A DNA stretch of 64,000 nt from Armigeres subalbatus. Its lineage: Eukaryota; Arthropoda; Insecta; Diptera; Culicidae. The DNA is taken from positions 399,666,591 through 399,730,590 of the forward strand of contig NC_085141.1 in NCBI RefSeq assembly GCF_024139115.2, in the 5' to 3' direction. The position numbers were made by a program, and so were the translations under genes. Below are positions 25,201-37,200 of the stretch, in pieces (the stretch's first letter is position 1; each line of letters begins with the position of its first letter). The notes under the pieces are model-generated. The model was not told the DNA's origin, did not search any database, and was given only the letters and a program-made list of their open reading frames with translations.

Positions 25201-28200
25201 GCGACCTCCCAGACTACAGGATTACACCTTCACCCGTTTTTTCGAATACTGGAGTCGATTATGCCGGCCCAGTATATCTCAAGGAAGCTGGTAGGAAGAA
25301 AACGCTGTACAAGGCTTATATCGCAGTGTTTATTTGTTTGGCCACCAAGGCCATTCATATTGAGGTAGTATCAAACTTGACCGGAGAAAACTTCATCGCT
25401 GCTCTACAACGGTTTATCAGCCGACGTGGTATGGTGAGTAATATGTATTCCGACAATGGAACTACATTTGTTGGTGCGAATCATGAGCTAGCCGAGCTGC
25501 GCAGAATATTCGAGGATCAGGCACTTCAACGAAAATTGAACGATTTCTGTACATCCAAAGGAATTGTATGGCACTTCATCCCGCCACGTAGTCCGCATTT
25601 CGGTGGTATATGGGAGGCGGGGTAAAATCCGTCAAACATCATTTGAAGCGTGTCGTCGGTGAGACCAAACTAACGTTCGAAGAAATGACAACATTTCTAG
25701 CGCAGTGTGAGGCCATCTTGAACAGTCGTCCATTGATTCCTGTATCGGATGACCCGAACGACATCGAGGTTTTGACCCCATCACACTTCCTTATCGGACG
25801 ATCAGCTTTGAGCATTCCGGAACCGTCATATGAGGATGTGAAGGTTGGTCGATTGGGACGTTGGCAACATATTCAGTTAATGAAGCAGCATTTCTGGAAG
25901 CGCTGGTCAGCTGAGTATTTGCATTATTTGCAATCCAGACCGAAGTGGAATAGTGAAGTTTCGAAAATCGATATTGGCGCCGTAGTCGTACTGAAGGACG
26001 ATAATGCACCACCGCACCAGTGGCGATTGGGACGCATCGTGGCTACACACCCTGGACAGGATGGCATTGTGCGAGTCGTTACAGTCCGTGCTGACTCAAA
26101 GGAGTTTCGACGAGCGGTAGCAAAGGTTTGCTTCCTTCCAAATGTTGATCCGATGGACTCAACGGGGGGAGTATGATGATAAAAACGCATTTACATCGTG
26201 CGACCCCCAGTCAGGATCGATCGCCGCTTGCTCTTGGCGCGAAAGGATGTTCGCCCATGTTCGCCGCTTCTTCTAGGCGCGAAAAGAAGGAGAGAGAAAA
26301 TGTAATAGAATAAGAAGGTACAGTTTGAATAAATTTGTCGACCAGTTAAGACGCGTGTTTTTTGATTCACCAACATATCTCCCGAAAACCAATTCTTACA
26401 AAATATTCAAGAACAGATAACCTGTACATAAAAAAATCTTGCCGCTGCCAGCAAAAGTTAGGCGCATGAGTAAGCACCGTTACAAGCATGTTACATTGAA
26501 TAAATTTTACAGGAGACGCTTTTTTCCAAAAATTTCAAAAATAAAATTCAAATTTGCTATGTACCAACTGTACCAACGTGTTATAACTGATGTGCCTAAA
26601 TATAGTAATGAGAAATATGCGAAGTTTTTGACAAATTTCAAGTTTGGTGGAACAAAATGCATATGTACCACGTACCACTATTAACGGGAACAAAATGCAA
26701 CAGAAACCGAAAATCGTTGCCAGTAAAAGTGGTACATGTACATTTTGACGTAGAACTACGTCTGTCTTTTCTATATTGGGGTACACACGATTGCAAAAAA
26801 TTGAAAATCCTCACGAAAATATGATAGACTTTGAACGTTAATATCTCAGCCGTTTCCCGATGGATTTTCAATTTTCTTGGACCATTCGATCAAGGAAGAG
26901 TCAACGCTTCATACCCGATGTACACTGAAATCGTTTGTTACGCGATTATTTTTACAGGAATCGTTTTTTATGCGATTTTTTATTCACGCGAATTTTTGGA
27001 TTTCCGCATTCCTTTAGACATACTTTGGGATTTACGCGGTTTTTTACGTTGTTTTAATTTACGCGGCGCATATCTTCCGCGTAAAAACCGACTCTAGTGT
27101 GCTGCCGTGAATCGCATATTTGTCCCATATGAATAGGAAACCCAGCAAAGATGGGACAGATATGCGATTCACGGCAGTGTGTTACAATATCTATGTATGA
27201 TAATATTTACTATTAAAAACTTGCTAACAGTTTAGCACTTGGTTTCGGTGAATCAGTCAATCTCGTAAGTGCATCGTAAGCTTCTTCTTCCATAGCACTA
27301 CATTCCAACTAGAACTTGGCCTGCTTTTCAACTTAGTAATTTATCAGCATTTCTTTAGTTATTCATTGAAAATTTTTTTTATGTCCGCCATTGCAGGGCT
27401 TTTAACTGGTGCAGTTCGTTTATGCTAACTTAAACGTGCGTTTTCCTTGGAAAGCTTGGGGCATTTGACGATAGCTTCTTGCTTACGTCTGTTGATGCAG
27501 TAGAGGTGCTCGGAATTTTCTTCGCTGCTGCAGTGAATGCGTTCTGGTAAACTTTCTTTGGCTCGTTTTTGCTGATTCGTAGGTGGTGTCGATGCCGGAC
27601 TAAACGCTAAGTCCGACGCAATTCACGTGAAGAAATAATTATTATTATCAATCGAAAACAGATTCAGGCTTGGCTTGAAAAACGCTTGCTTTGGTCTCAT
27701 CGCACAGAATAGTCGAAAACCTGTAGATTACATACAGCTACGTAGTTCAACGTCACCTTTGCGTACAACCCGATTGGGCTGAACCTTTGAGTTTTTAAAA
27801 TTATTTTAAACTGCAGTAAACCATCTTGATATTCAAAATTGGATTAAAATCTGATGTGAAAAAATCCATGTTGTCAAATTTTCTTTTCAATGAGCTGATT
27901 TTAGTGGGTAGAACTGTACATGTACCACTTTTCCTGGCAACGAAATTGCCATTGTGATATATACCAGAAATTAAAAAGGGCAGATCTTCAGATATAGTTG
28001 TCAAAAACTACTTTTTCGTTATTCCCCTTCTAGTTCTTTGCAGAAAGAAGCCGTTAGTGTAAAAAACACAAAATCGATGAAAATGGTTTTTGTACCACTT
28101 TCGATGGCACCTGTTCAATTGAGGAACGTATAGAAGCATGTTCCAAAAAATCTTCTCAGAAAAGCAAAAACGTATAAATTTGAAAGGATTTCAAAAATTT

Positions 28201-31200
28201 CTTCAGTGGAATTTAAATAGCATTTTTATACCTAACGTACTAATGGCCCTACATTCCAACTGGAACTTGGACTGCTTTTCAACTTCGATTTTTTACTATA
28301 TGAGAAGTACCTATAAGAAGTCCCACATTTGGCTTCCTTTTTAATTTTCTGTGTAAGTTAATTTAATATGTTGTCGAACACATGTATCACTTTTATATTA
28401 AAATTCCTTGAAGACGATAAAAAGATGAAGGGTGGGCACGTTGTATTCGCTGCATTTCTGCAATACCTGTCGTACGGCGAACACCTGGTCTGTGGTAGAG
28501 CGTTCACCCACAAATCCCGCCTGGTACTGCCCCACGAACTCTCTTGCAATTGGTGTTAGTCGGCGGCATAAAATTTGGGAGAGTACCTTGTAGGCGGCGT
28601 TCAGCAATGTGATTGCGCGGTAGTTGCTACAATCCAGCTTATCGCTCTTTTTGTAGATGGGGCACACGACACCTTTCATCCACTCCTCCGGCAGAACCTC
28701 ATCCTCCCAAACCTTGGTAATTACCCAGTGCAGCGCTCTAACCAGTGCCTCACCACCGAGTTTAAACAGCTCTCCTGTTAGTTGGTCAACTCCAGGGGCT
28801 TTGTTGTTTAGCTGACCGATCCTGGATTTCCTGGAGATTTGGAGCCGGAAGTCGCAAGTGCTGCGCGCGTGCTCCTAGGTAATGGTAATGAACATACCGC
28901 CACCGTTGTCTGCCACTCAGATCATTCAGATGCTCTTCGTAGTGCTGCCGTCACCTTTGGATCACCTCACGCTCGTTTGTAAGAAGGTTTCCGTTTATGT
29001 CCTAAAACATATCGGGCTGTGGTACGTGACCCATAAGTGAACGGTTTAACTTCTCATAGAACTTTCGTGTGTTATTAGCGCGGTACAGTTGCTTAGTCTC
29101 TTCACGGTCTCGATCTTCCTGCTCGCGCTTTTTCCTCCGAAAAATCGAGTTTTGTCTGTTCCGCGCCCGTCTGTATCGTGCCTCGTTCGCCCTCGTGCGG
29201 TGCTCGCCCATGCTACATTCTTCTCCTCAACAAACTGCTCACATTCGCCATCATACCAGTCGTTTCTCTGAACCGGGAGCACAGTGCCTAGTGCAGCGGT
29301 TGCGGTGCTTCCAATTGCGGATCGAATATCTCTTCAGCCATCTTCAAGAGATGCTGCGCCTAGCTGCTCTTCCGTTGGGAGTGCCACTTCCAGCTGCTGC
29401 GCGTAGTGTTGGGGTAGTCTACCGTCTTGTAGTCGCCCAATGTTTAGCCACGGCGGACGACTCCGACGGGTGGTGTACACCGTCGAAAGTTTTGAGCGCA
29501 GACATTATGCAACAAGGTAGTGGTCGGATTCGATATTCGCACTGCGGATTCAATACAGGCACTGACCGCCAGCTAAGGGTTGCGTACTTAGCTGGTAATA
29601 TAGCCTGGGCACTGTTGTCCTTCTGACATCAGCTAGAGTGAGAGGGTGCGTCCTTGGGGTCTGCCTAGGATGTGGTGGGGTTCGACAGTGGGCTCTGTTG
29701 AACTTCTATAAAAAGCTGCATGCATCAAAGCGACCGTGTGCCGCTCAAAGCGCACTAGCCTAGTCCTGGTGTTGGGTGGGACTTTAAACAAACTTGACCT
29801 GACCGATCGAGCGTCTGTTCACCAAGGAGGTGCGGCTCTAACAGCGTCTGTTTTGGCATCCAGCGGCTGAGTATGAAAAGCTATTCCCCGGAAGCTATAC
29901 CTAAGATGGCAGCCCCATCCCGGTGGATAGGGAACCTTGGGCCAACATCCTACTGTTCCCGAAACATCAATTTGTTCGAGAATCCGATAATGAAAGAATA
30001 CGGACTGATTTTACGGCGACGACTCTTAGCGCGAAACAACGGGCACGAATAGGAACATGGAACGTTTTAACCCTAGCCCAGCAGGGTAAATTGGCACAAC
30101 TTGTCAATTAGGCACGCCGCATGAAGCTTGAGATCCTAGGACTGAGTGAAGTCCATTGGCCAAACTTTGGAAAACACAGAACGCCGTCGGGACAAGTTCT
30201 GCTATACTCTGGTTTACGAGGTGAACACGCTCCCCGGCATCGCGGAGTTGGCTTCCAACTAAGCGGTCAGGCTCGTTGCCGATTATATCGAGTCGTATTA
30301 TCTTCTATGTCGTTCGTAATGGTTCTTTTTAAAGGCGGCTTATTGGGCCTGCGCAAACCTCCTGTCTCGTCGGAGGGCCGTCGTGTCAGGTCTGTTTAGC
30401 GTCCCACCTAACACTAGGACTTGGGCTTGTGCGCTTTGAGCGGAACACGGTCGCTTCGGCAGAGCCTACTTGCGGATACATGCAGCTTTTTATATAGGCC
30501 ACAACATCCACAACTCGCAGATGGCCTGGGAAGGGATCGTCAAGCCATTGGACATAGCCCCTGCTGCCCCCCGACTTCGAAGCCGCATATGACACAATCG
30601 ATCGGGACCAGCTATGGCAGCTAATCCACGAAAACGGATTTCCGGATAAACTGATACGGTTGATCAAGGCGACGTAGGATCGGGTGATGTGCGTAGTTCT
30701 AGTTTCAGGGTCCTAGAGTCTCTTCGAAACGCGCAGAGGGTTACGGCAAGGTGATGGTCTTTCGTGTCTGCTATTCAACATCGCTTTGGAATGGGTAATA
30801 CGAAGGGTAGGGATCGACACGAGTGTTACGATTTTCACGAAGTCCGTCCAGTTATTTGGTTTCGCCGACGACATACATATTATGGTTCGTAACATTGACA
30901 GGATAGAGGAAGCCTATATCAGACTGAAAAGCGAAGCTAAACGAATGTAAGCCATCCACCCCGAGTTTTTATTGGTGGTGACGAAATCGAGGTGGTTGAA
31001 GAATTCGTGTACTTGGGCTCACTGGTAACCTCCGATAATGATACTAGTAGGGAAATTAGGAGACGTATCATGGCAGGAAATTGTACGTACTTTGGACTCC
31101 GCAAAACGCTCCAATCGAACAGAGTTCGCCGCCGTACCAAACTGACTATCTACAAAACGCTTATTAGACCGGTAGCTATCTACAGACACGAGACCTGGAC

Positions 31201-34200
31201 GATGCTCGAGGAAGTTCAACGCGCACTGGAACTTTTCGAAAGGATGGGTGCTGCGTACCATCTATGGTGGAGTGCAGATGGCGGACGGTACGTGGAGGAG
31301 GCGAATGAACCACGGGTTGCATCAGCTGTCGGAAGAACCATCGTTCCATCGTTCACCCCGCGAAAACGGAGGACTGCAGTGGGCCGTGCACGTTAGCCAG
31401 AATGTCGGACATTAATTCAGTAAAAATGGTTCACGACAACGATCCGACGGGAACAAGAAGGCGAGGTACACAGCGGTCAAGGTGGATCGATCAGGTGGAG
31501 GACGATTTGCGGACCCTCCGCAGACTGCGTGGTTGAAACGTGCAGCCATGGACCGTGCTGAATGAACTTTTATGTATTGCACAGGCCACTCCGGCTTTAG
31601 TCTGGTAATAAATAAACCCTGATTAATCCACCTAGCGGTGTTGGTGCCTTTCTCGTGCAACAAAAAATGAGTGAGTGCTTTTTAGCGTGTTTTGCGCATA
31701 GAAAATTGTATTTCGACCATAACTTTAGAGGTGTCCACGCCGATTCAAATATTCAATGGAAACTCCAAAGGCTCGCAATTTCCATATAATTTCCTGATAG
31801 ATCTCTACAACATCACGTTGAAACTCCAGAGAATTTTTCGTGAAGATACCAATTATTTCCATGAAAATTCCATACAATATCTTGTTGAAATTATGAATAG
31901 CTCTCCGTAAAAAATAAGCGTGAAAATTGCGAAGGAGTTCCCGTTGAAATTTAAAAAAAATGAATTTTTAAACAGAAAAGAGTCGTTCGGCAGAAAGCCA
32001 CAAGGCTGAAAGTTGTTAGGCCTAATATGTCGTTTAACCGAAAAGACTATTTGGTAGAAGCCTTCCCGAGCAAACCGATAACTTTTTTTATGTTGTGAAA
32101 TCATCGACTATGTTTACTTAATTTGATATCTTTTTGGTCGTTTTAACGGTTATAAGTACACAGTTTGATGTCATATCATTCAAATTAGTAATCTACAGCA
32201 AAATGAGATCAAAATGTGTAATCAATCATAATGATTTATACATATTTGAAAACAAATTATGACTCAATTTAATGTCAAAATCAAAATATGTTTTCTATGT
32301 GATCTCATTATATTTTCAGACTTAGCTAGGTTATCTAGCCTAAAGTTATTTGGCCGAGAATGTCATTTGGTCGAGCAGTTCCTTTGGCTAAAAAAATCGT
32401 GAATATCTCCTTCGGCCGAACTAGTCGTTTGGTAGAAAAGGACTTTCGGTCGAAAGTGTCGTTCGGTTGAATTGGTCATTTTGGATATTTTCAAGACAAT
32501 AACGGGAGAATCTTTTGATTTTCGCCTCAAAATTTTAACGAAAGATTCCAGTTTTTCCAGAATAGTTATTCAAAAACTATTTTCAGATTCTCCACGGAAA
32601 CTACTTTCAAGTATCGAGAACTCTTTAGAATTACCAAGTGGAGCTCTTTGAATTTACCAAGGAAAGTTGTTTGGGATTCATATGAGAATCTCTCAGTTTT
32701 TTCACGAGATGTTGTTCCAAATTTCTATAGGAAAATGTTCGGAATATCCACGGAATGTTCCTATTGAGTTTCTGTTGAGTATTCTTTGAAATTCACACAG
32801 AAAATTGTGACTGGTAAAAGAGATGCTTGACGTTTACTTCCCCAATCTAGATTATATAAGACGGTTAGTTTTTTTATCCTTTATTAGAGTGATTTTTTTG
32901 CAGGGAGAAGTTCATCACTAAACGGCTAGTTTGGCATAGCCAACTTTAAAACATCAAAAAAATGCTCGAGATTTTTGATGATTTTTTTGGATTTCTTCAG
33001 AAAATTATTTCTATTTTCGATTAGAAATTCTTGGTAAGTTCCATTGACCGAAAGCGACAGACGGCCGAACTGGCAATTTGGCCGAAAAAGCCGTTTGCCC
33101 TACCAGGTTGTCCGGCCGAAACGATCGTTGGCCAAAAATGCCATTTTGCAGAAATAGTTTTTTGACAGAATGGGCCATTTGGCCGAAAAAGTCATTTGGT
33201 CCAACGGGTAATACAGCTAAATTTCAATGACTGATCCTCGTACTGAACGGGTAATATGGTCAGAAATGACCATTTGTTTGGCGAAATGGTCTTTTTGTCT
33301 ATTGACCATTGAACAAAATTCCGTGGCCTCTCGATTTTTAAGTCAATACTGGCCTTTAGGCCAAAAGACATCTTACCAGGTACCATTTAGCAAAACTAAA
33401 CGTTTCACGGAAACTGTTATCAGGTCAAAACTGGTTTGACCGATCATGTAGTTTGGCCGAAAGCAATGGCAATGGCAAAAGAAAAATTTTGGCAGACTTG
33501 TAAAAAGTTGTTTACCCTAACTATTTGGCTGAATTTGCCGTTTGGATGAAAAAGTCGTTTGACCGAATATAGATCATTTGACCAAAAATGCCGTTTGGTA
33601 AAAAAATGTTATTCTGTAGAAAGAGCCATTTGGCCCAAAAACTTACTTACTTACTTATGGATCCTGTACACCTCCGGTGGTGCAAAGGGCCGACTTGAAA
33701 GATCTCCATCCTGAGCGATGCCCGGCTATCGCTTTAACCTGTTGCCAGGTTAGATTTCGGTCGACTTCTTTTATTTCTTTATTGAGGCTTCGCCGCCATG
33801 AGCCTCTGGGTCTGCCTCTGCTGCGATGTCCCGCTGGGTTCCAGTCTAATGCTTGCTTACAGATTTCGTTTCCGCCCTACGTAGAGTGTGGCCGACCCAG
33901 CCCCACTTCCGATCCCGAATTTCTGTTGTTATCGGCCTCTGGTGACAACGACGATGGAGCTCGTTGTTTGAGATCCAGTTGTGAGGCCACCAGGCCCGAA
34001 TTATATACCGCAGGCATCTGTTAATGAACACCTGCAGCCGTTGAGTGTTCTCCACTGATACACACCATGTTTCGCTAGCGTGTAACAGCACAGATTTCAC
34101 GTTAGAGTTGAAAATTCGTATTTTGGTGCGTTCACTTATCTGCCTGTTTTTCCAGATATTTCTTAAACTCGCAAAGGCAGCCCTTGCTTTCTTGATCCGT

Positions 34201-37200
34201 GCGCCTATGTCGATCTTGGTACCGCCGTCTGACGCCATTTGGCTACCAAGATATTGGAAGCTTTCAACTTTCTCCACTGGTTGCCCGGCTACTGTGAAAC
34301 TGGAAGGAGTCACCGTGTTTACATCCAACGATTTGGTTTTGTTGACGTTGATGACTAAACCTGCCGAGGAGGAGCGATCGGCAAGGTCGTTGAGCTTACT
34401 CTGCATATCAGAGCGCCGTTGCGCGAGGAGTGCAACGTCATCCGCCAATTCGAAGTCGTTTAGGTGCTCCATGGTTATAGGCTGCCATAACAGCCCGCGG
34501 TTTGGTTCACGGTCAATCGCATCTACCAGAATCTCATCGATTACGATGAGGAACAGTAACGGTGATAGAATACATCCTTGCCTCACACCAGCTACGACCC
34601 GGATAGGGTCGGACAGGACCCCATTGTGCAGCACTCTACACGAAAAGGCCTCGTACTGTGCTTCGATGAGGCCGATGATTTTCTCAGGAACCCCTTGCGT
34701 CTCAGGGCGCCCCACATATTCTCGTGATTGAGACGGTCGAAAGCTTTTTCGTAGTCAATGAATACCAAGTAAAGGGACTCTTGGAATTCGTTAACCTGCT
34801 CCAAAATGATGCGGAGCGTGACAATATGGTCCACACAGGATCTTCCGGCACGGAATCCGGCTTGCTGCCGCCGGAGAGTCGCATCGATCTTCTCCTGAAT
34901 CCGGGCTAGGATAATTTTGCACAGAACTTTGAGAACGGTACACAGCAACATAATGCCTCGCCAGTTATCGCATACAGTCAGGTCACCCTTTTGGGCACCT
35001 TCACTAAGATACCTTGCATCCACTCGACCGGGAAAGTTGCGGTGTCCCAGATATTACGAAATAAACGATGCAGTAGTTGAGCGGATGTCATGGGGTCAGC
35101 TTTGAGCATCTCGGCTGATATGCGGTCGACCCCTGGGGCTTTATTCGATTTCATGCTTTGGATGGCTGTTTGAATCTCTAGCAGTGATGGAGCTTCGGTA
35201 TTGACACGTGTTATACGTCGGATCCTAGGCAGATCATGCCGAGGTGGTGATGGCCTGGTTGGCACTTGAAAAAGTTGTTCGAAGTGCTCGAACCAGCGTT
35301 TCAGCTGATCAGTTGGGTCGGTCAATAACTGATCATTCGCGTCTTTCACAGGCATCGTTGCATTCATCTTCGCCCCGCTTAAGCGTCGTGAGATATCGTA
35401 GAGGAGGCGAATGTCCCCGGTTGCGGCGGCTCTCTCTCCTTCGTCGGCCAGAGAGTCTGCCCACGCTCGCTTGTCCCGTCGACATGAGCGTTTTACTTCC
35501 TTCTCAAGAGCCGTGTATCGTTGACGGGCTCTTGGCCCAAAAATGTATAAGAAAATTATTTGAGCTTTTTAGTGGAATGTCTTCACTTGTCATAAGACGA
35601 GTTTATACAATCCCATTGAATTCCACCACTTAATTGTATCTTGAGAGATACGTATTTCGACCTCAACAGTAAGGCCGTCTTCAGTGTCTTGTACTTGACT
35701 CGACTCGACTCGAGTACTTTCTGCAACCTTCTTTGAAAAGTGTTGTTCGGCTGAATTGATCGTTTTGTCAATCAATTCGGCTTAATGGGATTTGGTTAGA
35801 TGGCTTTTGGCTTAGAGGCCAGTATCAACTTAAAAAGTAGAGAGGTTACGAAATTTCGTTCAAGGGTCGTAGGGCAATTAGCCTTTTCAACGTAAATGTT
35901 ATTAGGCCAAATGCATGGATATTTTGGACTAAATTAACCGTTCAGTTATTGACATTTGGCCGTATAACCTGTTAGCCTAAAGCAGGGTTACTGATTCCTA
36001 CATAGCATCATCTTTCGCTTGAGATGCCGCTCAGTTATGAATACCACAGCTTTTGTTCGTGTGTTATCGTCACGCGTGAGAACACGATACGCAATGAACC
36101 AAACCATACATTTTGGGCTTCCCTTTTCATCCGTGCTTTTGCCAATCACTGAGTTACCAGTATCTGCAAATTGGAAGCAAACGGCACTCACCAGTTATTC
36201 GTATCTGCACGGAATCTTGCTTTGCGTATAAAGTGTTCATCGGATTCCTTGTTGATTGCATCACGACCGATGGATCGCCAAAACGCATCGCGAGTGATGA
36301 TGATTGGGTATGATTGGAAGTTGTAGGGAGCGTTACACAGGATTCTCTTATGGATATAAACCTAGAGGTACTGCTTTAGCCTTTCGGAACATTTGAAGCG
36401 CGAGCCCACGAGCTTTGTATTTAGTTCATTTAGACGTTAATTATTGTTATATCGCTTCAAATTTAAAAGATAGATGCTTACAGTCTTCATTAAAGTTATT
36501 TGGAAGATCTAGAGCTTTTAGTTGAAGATGAGTTCAGGGATGCATCCGCTTGACAGCGGTAGCGTATGTGCGACGACGTAATGGGGTCGAAACTTATACG
36601 ATTTTACTCTTTGAAAGGCAGACGAATCTAAACAATAAATTAACAAAAACAACAATAAGACGCAATGTTTACATGGTATTAAACTCGAATGAATGTTTGT
36701 TATACATTAAACAGTTCAGAACCATTGGAAAATTTGTGGCAATATATTTGCCACTGCCTTGCAAGCGCAATTTCAGCGACAACAAAAATAAATAAAATAT
36801 TTTTAAAAATTAGGTTTTACGCTGGGTGCTGCGTGTTAGAGCCGCTTTTCTGCGCTCAAGGGAGTAGAAGGATATTTTGAAATCACTCCCATTAACAAAA
36901 TTATTTTGCAGTTACTTGGTTGTCAAACATTTCCCGCTCTTAGAATTTCGCTTTCCATGCTGCATGTGAGAATGAGCCAGCGTCCTCGCCGACAGTCTGG
37001 AGGTCGGAAAAAATCGTTCAAAAAGGTCTCTTATAATTCAGTTTTCTTGTTCTCAGATACGCTAAATCTAATCTTCAATTTTATGTAGCTGAAACAGTGA
37101 CCCATTCTCATCACCATTTGAACCACTGTTTCCCTTGAAGACGGTACCTTATAACACAGAGAACAGACATGGAGGCTCGAACAAAATTTCTAGAATGCTA

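Larger units (their letters stand above)
20367..26415 (+). mobile_element. Pao/BEL LTR retrotransposon, near full length, frameshifted
   Basis: LTRs of 240 and 242 bp (starting TGATGATAAAAACG, ending CAAGAACA) flank a single Gag-Pol region. GATAA is duplicated at 20362-20366 and 26416-26420. Gag has a DUF1759-like segment and three cysteine-rich knuckles; Pol has an LLDSGSD protease, Pao-type reverse transcriptase with YIDD, RNase H, HHCC integrase with a DDE core, and a DUF5641-like end, in that order. The reading frame shifts three times (near 23100, 23645 and 25620), so this copy cannot make its full polyprotein. LTRs differ at only about seven to ten positions, so insertion was fairly recent. 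It lies in the sense direction within fwe intron 2. Confidence 0.95.
20206..26441. mobile_element. 182-bp MITE interrupted by the Pao/BEL element
   Basis: The left arm CAAGATTTTTTTATGTACAG (20206) continues GTTATCCGACTTCGTCA. The right arm starts TGACAAGTCGGATAA (20352-20366) and resumes after the LTR element as CCTGTACATAAAAAAATCTTG (ending 26441). Removing the retrotransposon and one GATAA restores a continuous inverted repeat of about 35 bp, which confirms both the MITE and the insertion point. Confidence 0.9.

Noticed and set aside
20367..26415. An endogenous retrovirus with an envelope gene
   Set aside because: The only frames are Gag and Pol; the integrase ends at the 3' LTR, leaving no room for an envelope gene.
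26708..27945. A 1.2-kb element bounded by the inverted GTTGCCAGTAAAAGTGGTAC sequence
   Set aside because: One 30-bp inverted match without target duplication is not enough to call an element.
33846..35023. Reverse-transcriptase frames as host genes
   Set aside because: Part of a truncated non-LTR insertion with target duplication and frameshifts.
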